DNA of 64,000 nucleotides, taken from NCBI GenBank assembly GCA_017165825.1, contig CM029366.1, positions 27,503,969 to 27,567,968 of the forward strand, given 5' to 3'. The translations under genes were made by a program, and so were the position numbers. The notes under the pieces are model-generated. The model was given only the letters and a program-made list of their open reading frames with translations, was not told the DNA's origin and made no database searches. The stretch is from Hepsetus odoe. Lineage: Eukaryota; Chordata; Actinopteri; Characiformes; Hepsetidae. Each line of letters opens with the position of its first letter. The stretch's first letter is position 1. This document shows positions 1 through 11,268 of the stretch, piece by piece.

Positions 1-1417
1 GTAAATGTAAACTCAGAGTTTTAGAGATGATAAACAGGCTCTAGATTTTGTTTCAGTTAACATTCATCCCCTTCAGTGCTATGATTCTGATATATTGTAC
101 TTAATACGACCAGGTAGGGACTAAAGTAGAGACCAAAAATTTAAACCCCAACTCTAAACCTAAACCAAACCCTGCTGAGAATGAACTGCGCTTTTCCAGA
201 TTATCACCTGTAGGTACTCTAAAGAGAGCTTCCCAAATGATCTCTCAGTATAGGAGCTGAAGTTTGCAAGGGACTGTTCTTCACTTTTTGGGATCATTTT
301 GATCTATAATAAAATAAAATAAAATAAAACTTGAAAGTGAAAGCTGTGAGCAACAGAAAAGCAGAACAGTGTGAGATTATACCCTAAAAGGGAATTGGGA
401 ACTAAGTTAGAAGAACTGAGTAGCAGTGGGATCCTTTCTCCTCTCTTCTTTTCTCCTTATAGATGATTACATTATCATTTGGAAAAACCTGAAAAGCACA
501 CAAACCCTTCGCATTATTCACATTTTTAATGGCTCTGGATAGTACAGCTCAGAAGAAGATTTTAATTGCTGTTTATTCACCTTCAATGCTAAAATGTGGG
601 AGCTGTGCTGAAAAGTCTTTGCAGGTTCTCCAAAAGCACCCCTCCAGATGAGCCCTTTCACAGTTTATGGTGAGTGACGGCCCACCTCTACTGCTGCTGA
701 GGTTAGGGCTCGAACCTAGCAAACCCCTTTTTCTTAACTGCCATGGATGAAGTCCACAACCGCATGCAAGAAATGCTAAAGGCCAAGGTTGTGTTCTGGA
801 AGAAAGAGAAGAGGGAGAGCTTTTTTTTTATGCAGCAGTGAGAAGGACAGATCAGAATTACAATAAATCAGACTAAGAACACTTTCAGAGATGGTCCAGG
901 TTTACTTCATTGCAGACTTCTTCACTTAAGCCCACTGGGCTTATTGACAGTTTGCAGCTACTCTTCACTTTGCTTTGCCTGCCATGCCTTTTGTTTTTGG
1001 TCGTTGTTTATTTCCCCATCTTAGCCAGTCTGACCCAAATTACCAGGAGTGGGCATTAAAGTGTGCCCTGTGATTGGAATGGTGTTAACATTTCGGGAAG
1101 GCGAAGTTAAAAACTTGGGGCAAGGTTAGTGCTCACTTTTCACCCTCATTTAAGCAGAATCCTTCAAAATGCGCCACTAGTGCTCCAGAAGTGAGGTCGC
1201 TACACATATTACTGCAGGAAAGCCTCGAAAGTTTGCAAGGATTTTTATAAACTTTATGAAAAAGCGTTCATGACCAGCATGCTGCAGGTAAGAGGGAAGG
1301 ACTCAAGCTTCTCTCAGGCACGTTGAATGAAGACTTATATTCAGTGTAATATTCTGAAGAATCTCTCTCTCTCACTCGTTTTCATAGCTGCCTGTCTGGA
1401 TTAGGGCGCATGTGGCG
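1..1417. other. Unique sequence, no gene seen
   Basis: No recognisable gene. It holds a short (AAAAT)n run at about 308-329. A short tRNA-like B-box match on the minus strand near 690-745 could be a worn SINE head. The rest is unremarkable AT-rich sequence. Confidence 0.6.
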
Positions 1418-1590
1418 CTGGAGTCCGTCCCAGTTCTGGGTTGGGACAGACCCAGGACAGGTTGCCATTCCAACACAGGGCAGACACAGGCAAACACACT
1501 CATACAATTTAGCATCTCGAGTCCGCCTGACACGCATGTCGGGCATGTGCATGCAGATAGGGGGAGAACATGCAAACTCCAAACAGAAAA
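1418..1590 (-). repeat. Old family C repeat fragment
   Basis: Read on the minus strand, this has the order typical of a common fish repeat: a GGAGTTTGCATGTTCTCCCC-like stretch, then CTGCCCTG and an ACCTGTCCTGGG-like tail. It is diverged and lacks its head. The assignment rests on similarity to the copies at 1651-1886, 6172-6512, 13236-13552 and 62246-62549. Confidence 0.6.
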
Positions 1591-1650
1591 ATGTAATCAA
1601 TAATAAATTATATTACTATATTTATGGCATATAGAATGGAGCCTTCCCTG

Positions 1651-1886
1651 CGCTCATAGGCTGAGACAGGTCACTAGTCTATCACAGGGCAAACACACAC
1701 ACACACACACAAAAACACACATACAACTTGCATCTCTAATTCACTTGACATGCATGTCTTGGAACTGGGGGAGGAAAACGGAGCCCCTGGAGGAACCCCA
1801 CATGGAGGAAACAGGCAAGCTCCCCAGAACCTTCTCAGTGTGGAGTAACAGCGTGAACTGCTGTAGCACCGTGTCACAGTCTAAAG
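1651..1886 (-). repeat. Old family C repeat, with internal (CA)n
   Basis: This is a minus-strand copy of the same repeat as the preceding one. It is interrupted at 1690-1710 by a (CA)n run. The tail faces left and the head-like part (TGCTGTAGCACC) lies at the right end. The two copies lie about 60 bp apart in the same orientation. Confidence 0.6.
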
Positions 1887-2325
1887 ACAAGCATGCGGCA
1901 CTGAATGTCACTTTGCAGTTTTAAAACACACATAGTTAGAACATGTCCCCCTCTCCCTTTTTAGTCATATCTCAAATTAGCTGATGATCTAAAGGCATTA
2001 CTTTCAACACAAGCTTATAACATTAATCTAAATGTATTTGTTGCACAGCTCATTTACGCTGCAGAGATACTAATAATGTATTATTAATTACAATACACTT
2101 ATATGTTACAGGGAGTGAAGGAAAGAGGGAGCTAAATCAACGTCAGTAGTGTGCCTGTAAAGTTGGTGTTGATCTTTTTGTCACGAGTGTTCACTTGTGT
2201 CAGTATCTGTTTAAGGGAATAAAGATATTTGGGACCACCGACAACTTTGGCCAAATACTGAGGCTATCCTTGAAAAAAAATGGATATTCAATAATCAATG
2301 GATAATCAATAATGCCTGAGCAAAA
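1887..2325. other. Unique sequence, nothing seen
   Basis: AT-rich sequence with no recognisable gene or repeat. A (CT)n run begins at its right edge (about 2326-2340). Confidence 0.6.
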
Positions 2326-2356
<31 letters not shown>

Positions 2357-2357
<1 letters not shown>

Positions 2358-2473
2358 CCATCCATTATTTGCCGCTTGTCCCAAACGGGGTCGCGGGGGA
2401 GTGCTGGTGTCCAACCCAGCGCACACAGGGCGAGGACGGGGGACGCACCCTGGACAGGTCGCCAGCCCATCGC

Positions 2474-2475
<2 letters not shown>
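2357..2475 (-). mobile_element. Tail-only SINE/LINE unit (about 120 bp)
   Basis: On the minus strand this starts CTGCGATGGGCTGGCGACC and ends in ATGGATGGA, so it equals the 3' half of the type II SINEs without the tRNA head. It sits inside an (AT)n tract (2342-2356 and 2476-2527), so any target-site duplication is hidden in the simple repeat. The same unit recurs at 24912, 25124 and 29288. Confidence 0.8.

Positions 2476-2527
<52 letters not shown>
2476..2527. repeat. (AT)n microsatellite
   Basis: An uninterrupted TA dinucleotide array of about 52 bp that abuts the tail-only unit. Confidence 0.95.
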
Positions 2528-2529
<2 letters not shown>

Positions 2530-2599
2530 CAAATCAATAAAGACTGCATTTTCTTTCATTTTTTCATTAACATTTTGCTAACGATAAATTAATGACAAA

Positions 2600-2843
2600 G
2601 GGGCAGTGGTGGCCTAGTGGTCAGGGAGTTGCCCCGCATCTCCATTGTTGTGGGTTTCAATTCCCTCACCAGTAGGTTGCCCTGAGGTACCCTTGAGCAA
2701 GGTACTGTCCCTGCCAGTGCTCCCTGGGCACTTTCAATAGCTGCCCCCTGCTGCACGTGTATGTGTGGGTGAAATGCAGAGGTTGAATTTCATTGTGTTG
2801 TGTTGTGCTGCATTTCACAATGACAAGGATCGTCACATTCATG
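2600..2843 (+). mobile_element. SINE type I, full length
   Basis: The tRNA-like A box (TGGCCTAGTGG) lies near the 5' end. A partly worn B box follows, then the body GAGGTACCCTTGAGCAAGGTA and a 3' end resembling CAATGACAAG..GTCAC. An A-rich tail follows. Length and order match the other type I copies. It should be RNA polymerase III-derived and mobilised by a partner LINE, which is inference from SINE biology. Confidence 0.85.
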
Positions 2844-4076
2844 TAAAAAAAATAATAAACAAAAAAAAACTATTATATAAAAATGTCCAAATTCTACATT
2901 TACTGTATCTGCATGCTGACTATGATTAAAATATATGTGGTTTGCAGTGTCTTCCTGAGATTGAGCCAATTGTAAAGTAGTAATAGGATTTGTATGAGTG
3001 CCTCTGTATAGGCACTTTATCGACATGGTCCTAAATGTAAATAATGTTCTGAATGTATAATTAAGAAAAAGAGCATCCCACCAACAGGTCATAATGTGTT
3101 TAATTCCAAAAATACTAATGTTTTCACTTAGTCAGTGGATATTCAAATAGGTATAGATCTCTTTCTCATTAATGCTGGGGTGCCAGAGCCGCACTTCTGT
3201 TAATGGAAAATTTGTGCCGTGTTAAAGATTCTTTGTTTGGACTTCTACTGTCGCTAGCAGAGAACAAGGGAACAAACAGTTAATCACACTGACAGCACTA
3301 AATCCCCAATTACATCAGCACAATCTGAGGACAGTGCAAGAGCACAGCTCACACTGAGCAGGCCTGATAGCACCCTGAGAAACCAGTGGGACATATCAAA
3401 TATTTACGTCCAGTTATATCTGGCTGTATGAGGTGCTGATCAGCTCGTCCAGCCTAAGCAGAAAGGTCTGGGTCTCCTGTGAGCTGTCCCTGAGCTCTCT
3501 CAGTGGAAGTTTACTGCTTTACGTGAGAAAAAAAGTGAGCTTTTTCAGGCCTTGTTTACTCAATCCTGAGCATCAGCTGAATCACAACAATTTTGACATA
3601 TTAATCAGAACAGTTTCGATAATTGGAGGCTTAAAATCATGATTCTAAATAGAGATGTCAATGTTAATTGAATATGTTTTAAAAGACACTAATTTTTTAA
3701 TGCCGTTAATGCATTTTCCTAGTCAGACCGAACCATCCGTATGAGTGTCGGTGGAAGCCTAGGTGCTCATTTGCAGAATGTCACTGTAATATAACCCTTT
3801 CATTCAAATGAAGCTTTTAAAATGAAATTTCATAGATTTTTCTAAATGTATGCATTTTCTGGTCTTAGATACAAACCTTAGATGAAATGTGAAGTGGTGC
3901 ATTGTTGAGAATCATTATGAGTCAGATTTTTGTACAGTGGTGATGACTGGGCCTGGGCTGAACAGATGTTTGTATAGGTCATGCTGATAAATAATGGTTC
4001 AATAAGTATTCTCTGAAGAACACCCTATACGTACCTATTCAAAGTTAAAGCATTTGATAAAAACGTACAATGAAAT
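2844..4076. other. Unique sequence, nothing seen
   Basis: AT-rich sequence with short A runs. The ORFs here are short and have no recognisable domain. Confidence 0.6.
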
Positions 4077-4158
4077 GCCCTGTGATGGACTGGCGACGTG
4101 TCCAGGGTGTTCCTACTCCTTTCGACCCGGGACAGGCTCCAGTACCACCCATGATCCT
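4077..4158 (+). repeat. Diverged tail unit
   Basis: Begins CCTGTGATGGACTGGCGAC and continues with GTGTCCAGGGTG, so it is an older copy of the tail shared by type II SINEs and family C. It starts at the same point as the young tail-only units. Confidence 0.6.
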
Positions 4159-4196
4159 ACTCAGGATAAGCTAATTCTGCCAAGAAGCTTTTAAGG

Positions 4197-4253
4197 TATT
4201 GGGAATCAAACCCACAACCTTTCAATTATGGGACCTATTCCCTAATCACTAGG
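4197..4253 (-). repeat. SINE head fragment
   Basis: On the minus strand it reads CCTAGTGATTAGGGAATAGG, then GGTTGTGGGTTTGATTCCC. It is the A-box to B-box part of the type I/II head. The rest of the SINE is missing. Confidence 0.65.
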
Positions 4254-4255
4254 CT

Positions 4256-4440
4256 TAGAGAAGCAAGGTTGCGTTGGTTTGGACGTGTTCAGAGGAGATT
4301 ATTTGGGAGGAAGACTAAAAGAGGAGGTTTATGGACGTGGTGAGAGAGGAGATGAAGGTGGTAGGTTTGAGGGAGGAAGATGCAGAGTCCAGGAAGAAGT
4401 GGAGATGGTTGATCCACTGTGGCGACTCCTACACAGGAGC
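4256..4440 (+). mobile_element. LINE 3'-end fragment (C terminus of RT ORF)
   Basis: Translation gives pieces of a non-LTR polyprotein C terminus: LRWFGHVQRR, then FMDVV-like and EEDAE-like stretches, frameshifted against each other. A GATCCACTGTGGCGACTCCT tail follows. The same tail ends the copies at 11642-11862 and 62838-63571. This is a 5'-truncated relic, as expected of LINEs. The family is probably RTE-like, named from memory. Confidence 0.7.
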
Positions 4441-4817
4441 AGGCTCCATGTCTCATTGCAGAAATGACTGAGAACAATTCCCATTTCAGTTTATCGACAA
4501 CCTTAATCTTTAATTATGAAGAAAGTTTTAACAATTTCTATTAAATGGATTTGAAAGCAGTACATTTGGCAGACTGTGATGGACATTGTTTGTGGGAGAA
4601 CTGTGAATAAATCAATGAGCAGCAAACTAACAAAAGTAGCAGTGGAAAAGTCCCAGTAAAAGCCCAAGAATCCTCGCGCTGCATAAACAGCTGCCACCAC
4701 GGATGCATTCATTGAGAAAAACTGTAAAGTTTGTTACAGATTGGACTTGGCTGGATGCCCTGTTATTATTTATATACATATACATACATATATACATATA
4801 TGACTTCACTATATGAA
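4441..4817. other. Unique sequence with TA/CA-rich patch
   Basis: No gene seen. It holds an imperfect TATACA repeat at about 4770-4802. Confidence 0.6.
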
Positions 4818-4985
4818 ATCACAGCACACAGTGAAACACAACCAAATGTGAAAACTTCAGCTTTTCACCCATACACACACACACACACACACACGTAGCA
4901 GGGGGCAGCTATTTAAAGAACCGGGGTGTGGTGGGGACAGTACCTTGCTCAAGGGTACCTCAGTGCAAACTACTGGAATGGGATT
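4818..4985 (-). mobile_element. SINE type I, head missing, with (CA)n
   Basis: Minus-strand order: GAGGTACCCTTGAGCAAGGTAC, the CTGCCCCCTGCT block, then the AACCAC-type end. A (CA)n array (4872-4894) occupies the place where type I copies carry TGTGTGTG, so the array probably grew from inside the SINE. Confidence 0.7.
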
Positions 4986-6171
4986 TGTCTTGATTTTTGT
5001 TACACACAAACAATTTATTCTTACTAGGCTGTTTTTGCAAATTAGTTTCTACACATAGACTGCAGACTGGATGGTACATTTTTATCAATATATACATTAA
5101 ATTCTGAAAGGGGGCATAAAATACAGTTTTATTAACAGAGTGAAAAGAGTTAATTGTCCAAGATAAGCTACACTGCAGTCTGTTACTGCCCTGAACTGTG
5201 TCCTCTGAGTCAGTTCTCATGGTTGACTCTGGATAAGTCAGAATGGCAAATGTGCATTAGCATCCTGCTGACCATATGCTTATGATAATATAGGGCATCA
5301 GCATTATCGAGCAGTAAAGTTTCACTGGGAATTCAGTCTGTATTCTTTAAAAACAAAAAAAAAAAAGGTATTTACATGCACGTTTGATTTGATATTTTAT
5401 TTTTCAAGAAGTGGTGCAGGTATATTGTAGATTACAGCATCCTCTGCAATGGCCTGTAACCAATACCTCATTTTTAATGAGAAATTTCATATGTGTAAAA
5501 TCCTCATTTCTCCTCCAGTGTGTGTATGCATGTGTAAAAATCCTGATTTCCCCCCGCTGAGCACACACTGCTACAAATGGAGAGGCTGTCATCCGCTTAT
5601 GTTATTCTGATGGATTCACGAGAGCAAGGCGTGGAGAGCGACACAGCATTGAGATGTTCAGGAGAGTTATGATTGTGTCTTTGTCATTTTAATGTGATTC
5701 AGCATGATGTTCAGGATGCAATTCAGGAAAAGGGACAGATAGGAGGCAGGTAGAAGAGGTGGAATGAAATTATATTATTTATTATTACATTTTCATATTG
5801 ACAGTAAAGACGCTGGATGTATGCCTAATGGATGTGTGCCACGTGGAAAGCAGCAAGCATGAATGGGCTGGATTTTCTGGAGAAGCTCAGTAGTGTTTGC
5901 AGCTTTTTAGACACACAGGTCCTCCACCTCCCCCTTGTCACCACTCAGCAGTAACTGGACTCAGTAGTCCATCACTGGAAACCAAGGGGTGATCCTTCAG
6001 AGAAAGAGTGTCTGTTGTTCTTGAGTTTCTTATACAAAGTCTTGTCTGCCATAGCCTCAACCGATTTTGTTGACCTGATGACAAGCCTTTGACATGATCT
6101 TACAAAAAATTGTTTCTTATGTAAAAAAAAAAACAAAAAAAAACAACAAATGGGCATCATGCATCATACTT
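4986..6171. other. Unique sequence, nothing coding seen
   Basis: No gene or known repeat. There is an A run near 5348. Two imperfect tandem units beginning ATGTGTAAAA lie at 5491-5520 and 5530-5560. Confidence 0.55.
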
Positions 6172-6512
6172 CTGCTGTCACAGCAAGAAGGTTATGAGTT
6201 CAATTCCCAGCGGGGACAGCTTGGCTCCCTTCTGTGTGTAGTACGTTCTCCCCATATTTGTTTTCTCAGGACGCTCCAACTTCCTAACACTGTTCACATG
6301 CATGGATGTGAAGTGAACTGGAGAGGCTAAATTGCTCCCTATTTTGGAAAATGTGTGTGTGTGAGTGTGTTTATCTGTGTGTCTGCCCTGCAATGAACTG
6401 ACCAACTGTCCAGGGTATTTTTCTGCTTTGTATCCTGTCAGTGCTGGACTACGCTCCAGCACCCCTCACGGCCCTGGTGCTGCTCAGATCATGGATGGAT
6501 AGATATGGATGG
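6172..6512 (+). repeat. Family C repeat, near complete
   Basis: Order: CAGCAAGAAGGTTATGAGTT head with a GTTCAATTCCC B-box-like motif, a TGTAGTACGTTCTCCCC block, GTGAACTGGAGAGGCTAAAT, a (GT)n patch, CTGCCCTGCAATGAACTG, CTGTCCAGGG and a TGGATGGATA end. It looks tRNA-derived with a tail related to type II, but much older. Confidence 0.65.
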
Positions 6513-7095
6513 CTCAGATCATGGATGAACAGATATAAGAATACATATGAAGCCCCATGTAGCCCCATGTAGCGAACAGACTCAGATATTTCAAGGAACT
6601 GGAAGAGGAAAGGTATGAATGTGAACAGAATGTAGTTTAATTTATAGAAGGTGCTCATATCCAGAGGGACAGTCCCGTCAAAGCTAACAGTCTTGCCAAA
6701 GGAAGAGCAATTCACTAGCTGTGCTGGTTTGGAAAAGTGGCAGAGAGAATGAATGGATGAGGGAATAAATGAAAAGGATTGTAACTAAAACACATTACAT
6801 ATCTCATTGAACATATAGATTTATATTTTAAGGAGAACATTGGGTAAATGATCAGTTTGTTATGGTCGTATTTAAAACTTCAGAGAAGAAGACAAGCGTG
6901 CCATGAAGAAACTGATTTTTAGCTTAAAAAAATAGAGCCTTTCTATACATGACACTGAACATGTTTTTGACATTCTGAAGGATCTTTATGTGCAGAAACA
7001 AAGTTAAACTCGTTGCATTATATGCTTGCAGACACTAACTACTATTTTATTCTAAGGTGCAGTCGCCGACACTGCAGAACACGATAAATACAGTA
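6513..7095. other. Unique sequence, nothing coding seen
   Basis: Small local duplications occur at 6500-6575 (GCTCAGATCATGGATG twice and AGCCCCATGT twice). No gene seen. Confidence 0.55.
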
Positions 7096-7180
7096 AAGTG
7101 AAAGTGACTATTCTTGTCATTGCAAGGTCACAGCACAGCACACAACAAAATTGGACCTCTGCATTTAACCCATGCAAACG
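7096..7180 (-). mobile_element. SINE type I 3'-end fragment
   Basis: On the minus strand: GGGTTAAATGCAGAGGTCCA, AATTTTGTTG, then CAATGACAAGAATAGTCAC and TTTCACTT. Only the last third is present, consistent with 5' truncation on insertion. Confidence 0.8.
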
Positions 7181-7908
7181 TGGGGTTTTTTAGGTTATTT
7201 ATATTATTTCAATTAGAAGTTAGATAAATAAAAGATTTATTTGAATTATGTGAGTCTAAGTTGAGGTATAGCCTCATTAATTGTAAGTCTTATTGTGCAT
7301 TGCCTTTTAATGATGCTAATAAAGTATAGCTGTGTAGAGCAGCCTAAACCCATGCTTGAATAAAAATATTATTCTGGGCTGTAATGTGAAGCGTCTGTCA
7401 GGATAGAAAGGAAAGTCTGTTACTTTCTGTGTTTTTCTTTCTGGGTTAAAAAAAAAAAAGAATTAGTATGGCTAAAATTAAAGTAGGTTTATTTCCTGAC
7501 AAATATATTTGAGTATTTATACACAAAGCTGAGTAAATGTGTATTTATAGCAGTGAGGGGCTGAACTGTGGATCCACATACAGGACCTTGAGGATTAAGG
7601 CGTTAAAGTTAAGCATCTATAGCAAAAAAAAAAAAAAAAAAAAAGACCAAAAATAATGTGGCAGCTCTTCTGCATGCTGGCCTGTCAGACCTGCACTCTT
7701 CCCCATCTGTCTCCCCACAACACCCCCTCCCAACCTCATTAGGATTCATATCCCAGAAAGGTGACTCCTCTAGCGGGGCACAGTGACAGCCCGCTCTCCC
7801 CAATCCACCCCCCACACACACACACACACACTCTTCCCTGCTTCAGCTGCCCGCAGGCAGAAACACTGACAGGTAGCAGTGAGCTCCCCGGGGGCTGGAG
7901 AGAGGAAC

Positions 7909-7911
<3 letters not shown>
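7181..7911. other. Unique sequence
   Basis: Contains a poly(A) run of about 21 at 7624-7644 and a short (CA)n at about 7813-7830. From about 7740 the sequence becomes GC-richer. No gene is established. Confidence 0.5.
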
Positions 7912-7966
<55 letters not shown>

Positions 7967-7970
7967 CGAG
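7912..7970 (+). repeat. (GA)n microsatellite
   Basis: A purine-only GA array of about 58 bp with one AAAG interruption. It pairs with the (CT)n array 105 bp downstream. Confidence 0.95.
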
Positions 7971-8070
7971 AGCAAGGCGGTAGGTGATGAGTGGGATCAT
8001 CAAGTCAAAGATGCCCCCCACAGATACCAGCTCCCTCAGGAGGATGAGCAAGATTACCAAGTGTGATTTT

Positions 8071-8075
<5 letters not shown>

Positions 8076-8109
<34 letters not shown>
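8076..8109 (+). repeat. (CT)n microsatellite
   Basis: A pyrimidine array of about 33 bp, inverted relative to the (GA)n at 7912-7970. Confidence 0.95.
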
Positions 8110-8112
<3 letters not shown>

Positions 8113-8984
8113 TTCCCTCTTTCTCTCTCTCCTATCATCAGCCCTTGTTCTTGCTCCAGCCTCTTCTCCCCCGTGGGGTGTGTGCACGTTCCCACTCATC
8201 ATCCTTCCTTCTCCCAGATCTCCCATGGACAGCTTCTCTCTCGCTCAGTGACCCTACAGCTCTACTCCTTTCCCAAGGGTTTCAGTCGGGGCCACAGAGC
8301 ACGGCTTTACACTCAGCTCTTACTCGCACGCTTAAACCTGCTCAACCATGCAATCGAGACACAGCAGGCCAAACAACACTCAGAGGAGTAGCACACACAC
8401 TGCATAAGTACTGCATGTACACTAGATTACCATTGCTGCGTTCCACAGATTTAGCTACATATTTAACTGATATGTTCTTTAACAGCTAGCGTTGTGAGGC
8501 TGGACAAGCTTTACAGAACTCTAACACTAACATTAATCTCGAACCCCCCCATTTTAGCCCCGTCAAACTGTCTTATCTTTGGCATACTCAGTAGATTAAA
8601 GTAAAGAAAGGGAAACATGTTATACTGCAGCAAAGTGCATAAAGATACAAGGTCCCTAGATAGAGAAGTTCCAACCATTCAGTTTCATCTGTTTACTAAT
8701 CACCAGACTGATCATCTGTAATCATCATTATTTTCTGTGCAATAGAATTTTTAGAACAGTATATTCTCTTTTACATATAGTTATGTAAATGTATGTGTGT
8801 GTTTGTGTGTGTATTGCTTAAAATAATTTAACCTTAATTTAATTTTGTCCAAGAAGCATTAAAAACTCTCATTTTTGTCTTGATACATGTCTTTGGAAGT
8901 GATTCGTTCACAAACAAAATATATTGATGCAGTATTATGATTAATGCCAACTTCATTAATCGTTCTCTCTTACTCACTCTTTTT
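8110..8984. other. Unique sequence, nothing coding seen
   Basis: Pyrimidine-rich at the left, AT-rich after 8560. Overlapping frames of 114-135 codons are driven by the CT array and show no domain. Confidence 0.55.
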
Positions 8985-9066
8985 CTTAGCCACTTGTCCT
9001 AATTAGCATCATGGGGTGCTGGTGTCTCTCAGCTCTCAGTGGGCAAAAAGCAGGGAAACACCCTAG
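8985..9066 (-). repeat. Family C tail fragment
   Basis: On the minus strand: GACCTGTCTAGGGTGTTTCC, CCCACTGAGAGCTGAGAGAC, then CCAGCACCCC and GACAAGTGGC. This is the diverged tail also seen at 62246-62549. It directly abuts a Tc1-like relic. Confidence 0.55.
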
Positions 9067-9615
9067 ACAGGTCAAAGGAACATCAACATGAAAGCCAGGA
9101 ACCAAGGCTTCCTAGCAGAACATTGTCCAGAGCATCACACTGCCTCTGCTGTCTTTCCTGCTTCCCATAGTGTATCCTGGTTTCATCTCTTCCCCAAGTA
9201 AGCAGCACACACACACCCAGCTGTCCACATTTAAGGAAAAAAGGGATTCATTGGGCTGAGCGATCTTCTCTCATGGTCCATGGCCACCTGCTTATTGTGG
9301 TCACTTTAGTGAGTGAACAGGGTAAGCATGGGCACTCTGACTGGTCTGCAATCAGACAGCGCAACAGACAGCAAGCTGTGCTAAACTACATGTTCTGACA
9401 TCTTTATATTATAGCCAGCAATCTGTGATTTTTCAGCAATCAGTGCAAAAGTACATTTTTTAGTGGATTAAACCACACAAGCTCGCCTTCGTGACCTTTC
9501 ACTTGTTTTTTCTTGAGCCAATTTTGCTAGGTGCTAACCACTATATATCTGGAAGACCTGCCGTTTTGTGACATGGATCATGGGCTCCAGGGTCCTCCTT
9601 TTCTCAGTCCAACAA
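9067..9615 (-). pseudogene. Tc1-like transposase relic (middle part)
   Basis: Translating the minus strand in pieces gives RPVRVPML, then GEEMKPGYTMGSRK and SVMLW, the expected order for one Tc1-like transposase family known to me from fish. The pieces lie in different frames and stops interrupt them. Both ends of the element and its inverted repeats are missing. A DDE transposase would cut and paste at TA sites, but this copy is dead. Identification is from memory of the family. Confidence 0.65.
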
Positions 9616-9999
9616 AATGTCTTATACTGACCAAAATGAGTTGTGTGTTCTCATTAAGTTGAGTGGTGTTTGTAAGAACCATAATTGGAAAAACTACATT
9701 TGTGTGTCTATTTTAGTCGTTCAGTCAACTCCTGTTTAGACCCGAAATGAGAAAAAACCTTAACACGGTGTTGTTAAATCAATGTGTACCATGAACTGTA
9801 ATATAGTAGATGTGTAGAGGCCTTTATGACGGCAATTTCGCTCTCTGGTGACTGTCTGTGTGTACTGGGCAGAGAGAGACATCAAAACTAGGCCTGGTCA
9901 TTAGGTGAGCAGAATAATGCAGTACGTAGAGACACTTCTTACACCCACATGATTAGTGAGAGGTACCCTATGGAGCTGCACTAGACTTCTGCTCATTAT
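9616..9999. other. Unique sequence, nothing seen
   Basis: No gene or known repeat. Confidence 0.6.
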
Positions 10000-10070
10000 G
10001 GAGAGAGAGAGCGAAAGTGAAAGAGACAGAGAGGGAGGGAGAGAGAAAGAGAGAGAGAGAGAGAGAAAGA
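10000..10070 (+). repeat. GA-rich microsatellite
   Basis: Imperfect (GA)n with GAAA and GGGA interruptions, about 70 bp, almost purely purine. Confidence 0.9.
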
Positions 10071-10783
10071 TGAAAAAGGCCATCAGGTCTCAGTCTTATT
10101 TGAAAGTCTCTATGAAAACTGGAAGTGCACATGCAGGTTCAATGCCGAGCCTATTGGGAATTATATGTACTTTTATGAATAAACATTCATTCAGATGCTC
10201 AATAAACACGCATATTTTTCACAGCGGACTATATATTATGTCACAATTCCCGATACTGTCTCACCTGCCACAACTTTCACATACCTGTGCACTTTTAAAA
10301 GTTTTTCCACTGCAGTTTATACTGAACTAAATGGCTGATATTTTCTGAGTGCTGGAGTATGGGATCTCATAAATCTGCATAAATAAACAGCATAAATGCT
10401 CCGTGATTAATAATGTTGTGATATGTGGAGCACTGCCGTCCAAAAAAAGCCTCCTTCAAATGAGCATTTTTCTTTCCCCAACCTTTTCACACATACCCCC
10501 CTCCGCCCCCAACTGGGGCCCAGGCATCAGCTGGCAAAAGCAATTAAAATGTGAAAGTGAGCCACTGTTGCAAGAGCCACTAATTACAACAAGAAGTTGC
10601 TGATTTGGAGAGGAATGTGAAGAAGTAGGGAGAGGAGAATGATGGCAGCAAGAGGCTGTGCTAATGCCTGGGCATAATGGAAGCTTTTACTAGTTAACAC
10701 ATTGAAAAGTTAACACAGTGGGGTAAGCTGTAATATTTGTGCTTCAGTTCAATAGGTTGCTTGTATGAAAGCATTACCTTGAT
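10071..10783. other. Unique sequence, nothing seen
   Basis: No gene or known repeat. The 66-codon frame near 10403 has no recognisable features. Confidence 0.6.
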
Positions 10784-10970
10784 TAGGGTGGCGGTGGTCT
10801 AGTGGTAGGGTACCTGCCCACGGAACTCTGGATCAAGAGGTCCCTGGTTCGAATCCCACCTCTAGCACTACCATCACTGGGTCCCAGAGCAAGACCCTTA
10901 ACCTAAGTTGCTCCAGGGGGACTGTCCCTGTAATTAGGATGTGTAAGTCGCTCTGCCGTAAATGTAAATT
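10784..10970 (+). mobile_element. SINE type III (LINE2-style tail)
   Basis: A box GTGGTCTAGTGG-like, B box GGTTCGAATCCC, body CACCTCTAGCACTACCA, then CAAGACCCTTAACCT, GGGGGACTGTCCCTGTAATT and AAGTCGCTCT. The usual GGATAAGAGCGTCTGCTAAAT is missing from the tail, which jumps straight to GCCGTAAATGT. The tail resembles the 3' end of fish LINE2-type elements, which would supply the reverse transcriptase (inference). Confidence 0.85.
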
Positions 10971-11268
10971 TAAAATGTTAAACACTTCAAAGGATTGAAC
11001 AAAATATGATAGGTCCATATATGTGCTGAACAACCTGGTTATTTTGCTCAAATTCAAGTGTATTTGTTGGATTTCTTGGGGTGCATTCCATCTGAAAATA
11101 CTGTAATAAAGCAAAAAGTTAGCATGAGATGATTCATTGATAACTTGTGTCATTTATAAAAGCTGTTCACTGTTTTCTGAAAGTAGTCACCCACTTGACA
11201 CGGTTACAGTGACGTAATCCCTGCTTATTGAAACCGAAATGAAAGCTTCACTGAGTGACTAGTTGTCA
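10971..11268. other. Unique sequence, nothing seen
   Basis: Short AT-rich spacer between two SINEs. Confidence 0.6.

Noticed and set aside
690..745. tRNA-like B box
   Set aside because: Only a 10-base match without a convincing A box or SINE body.
7770..8391. Overlapping 135-141 codon frames on both strands
   Set aside because: They are built around GA and CT arrays. Only the short 7987-8060 piece is non-repetitive and is kept as a finding.
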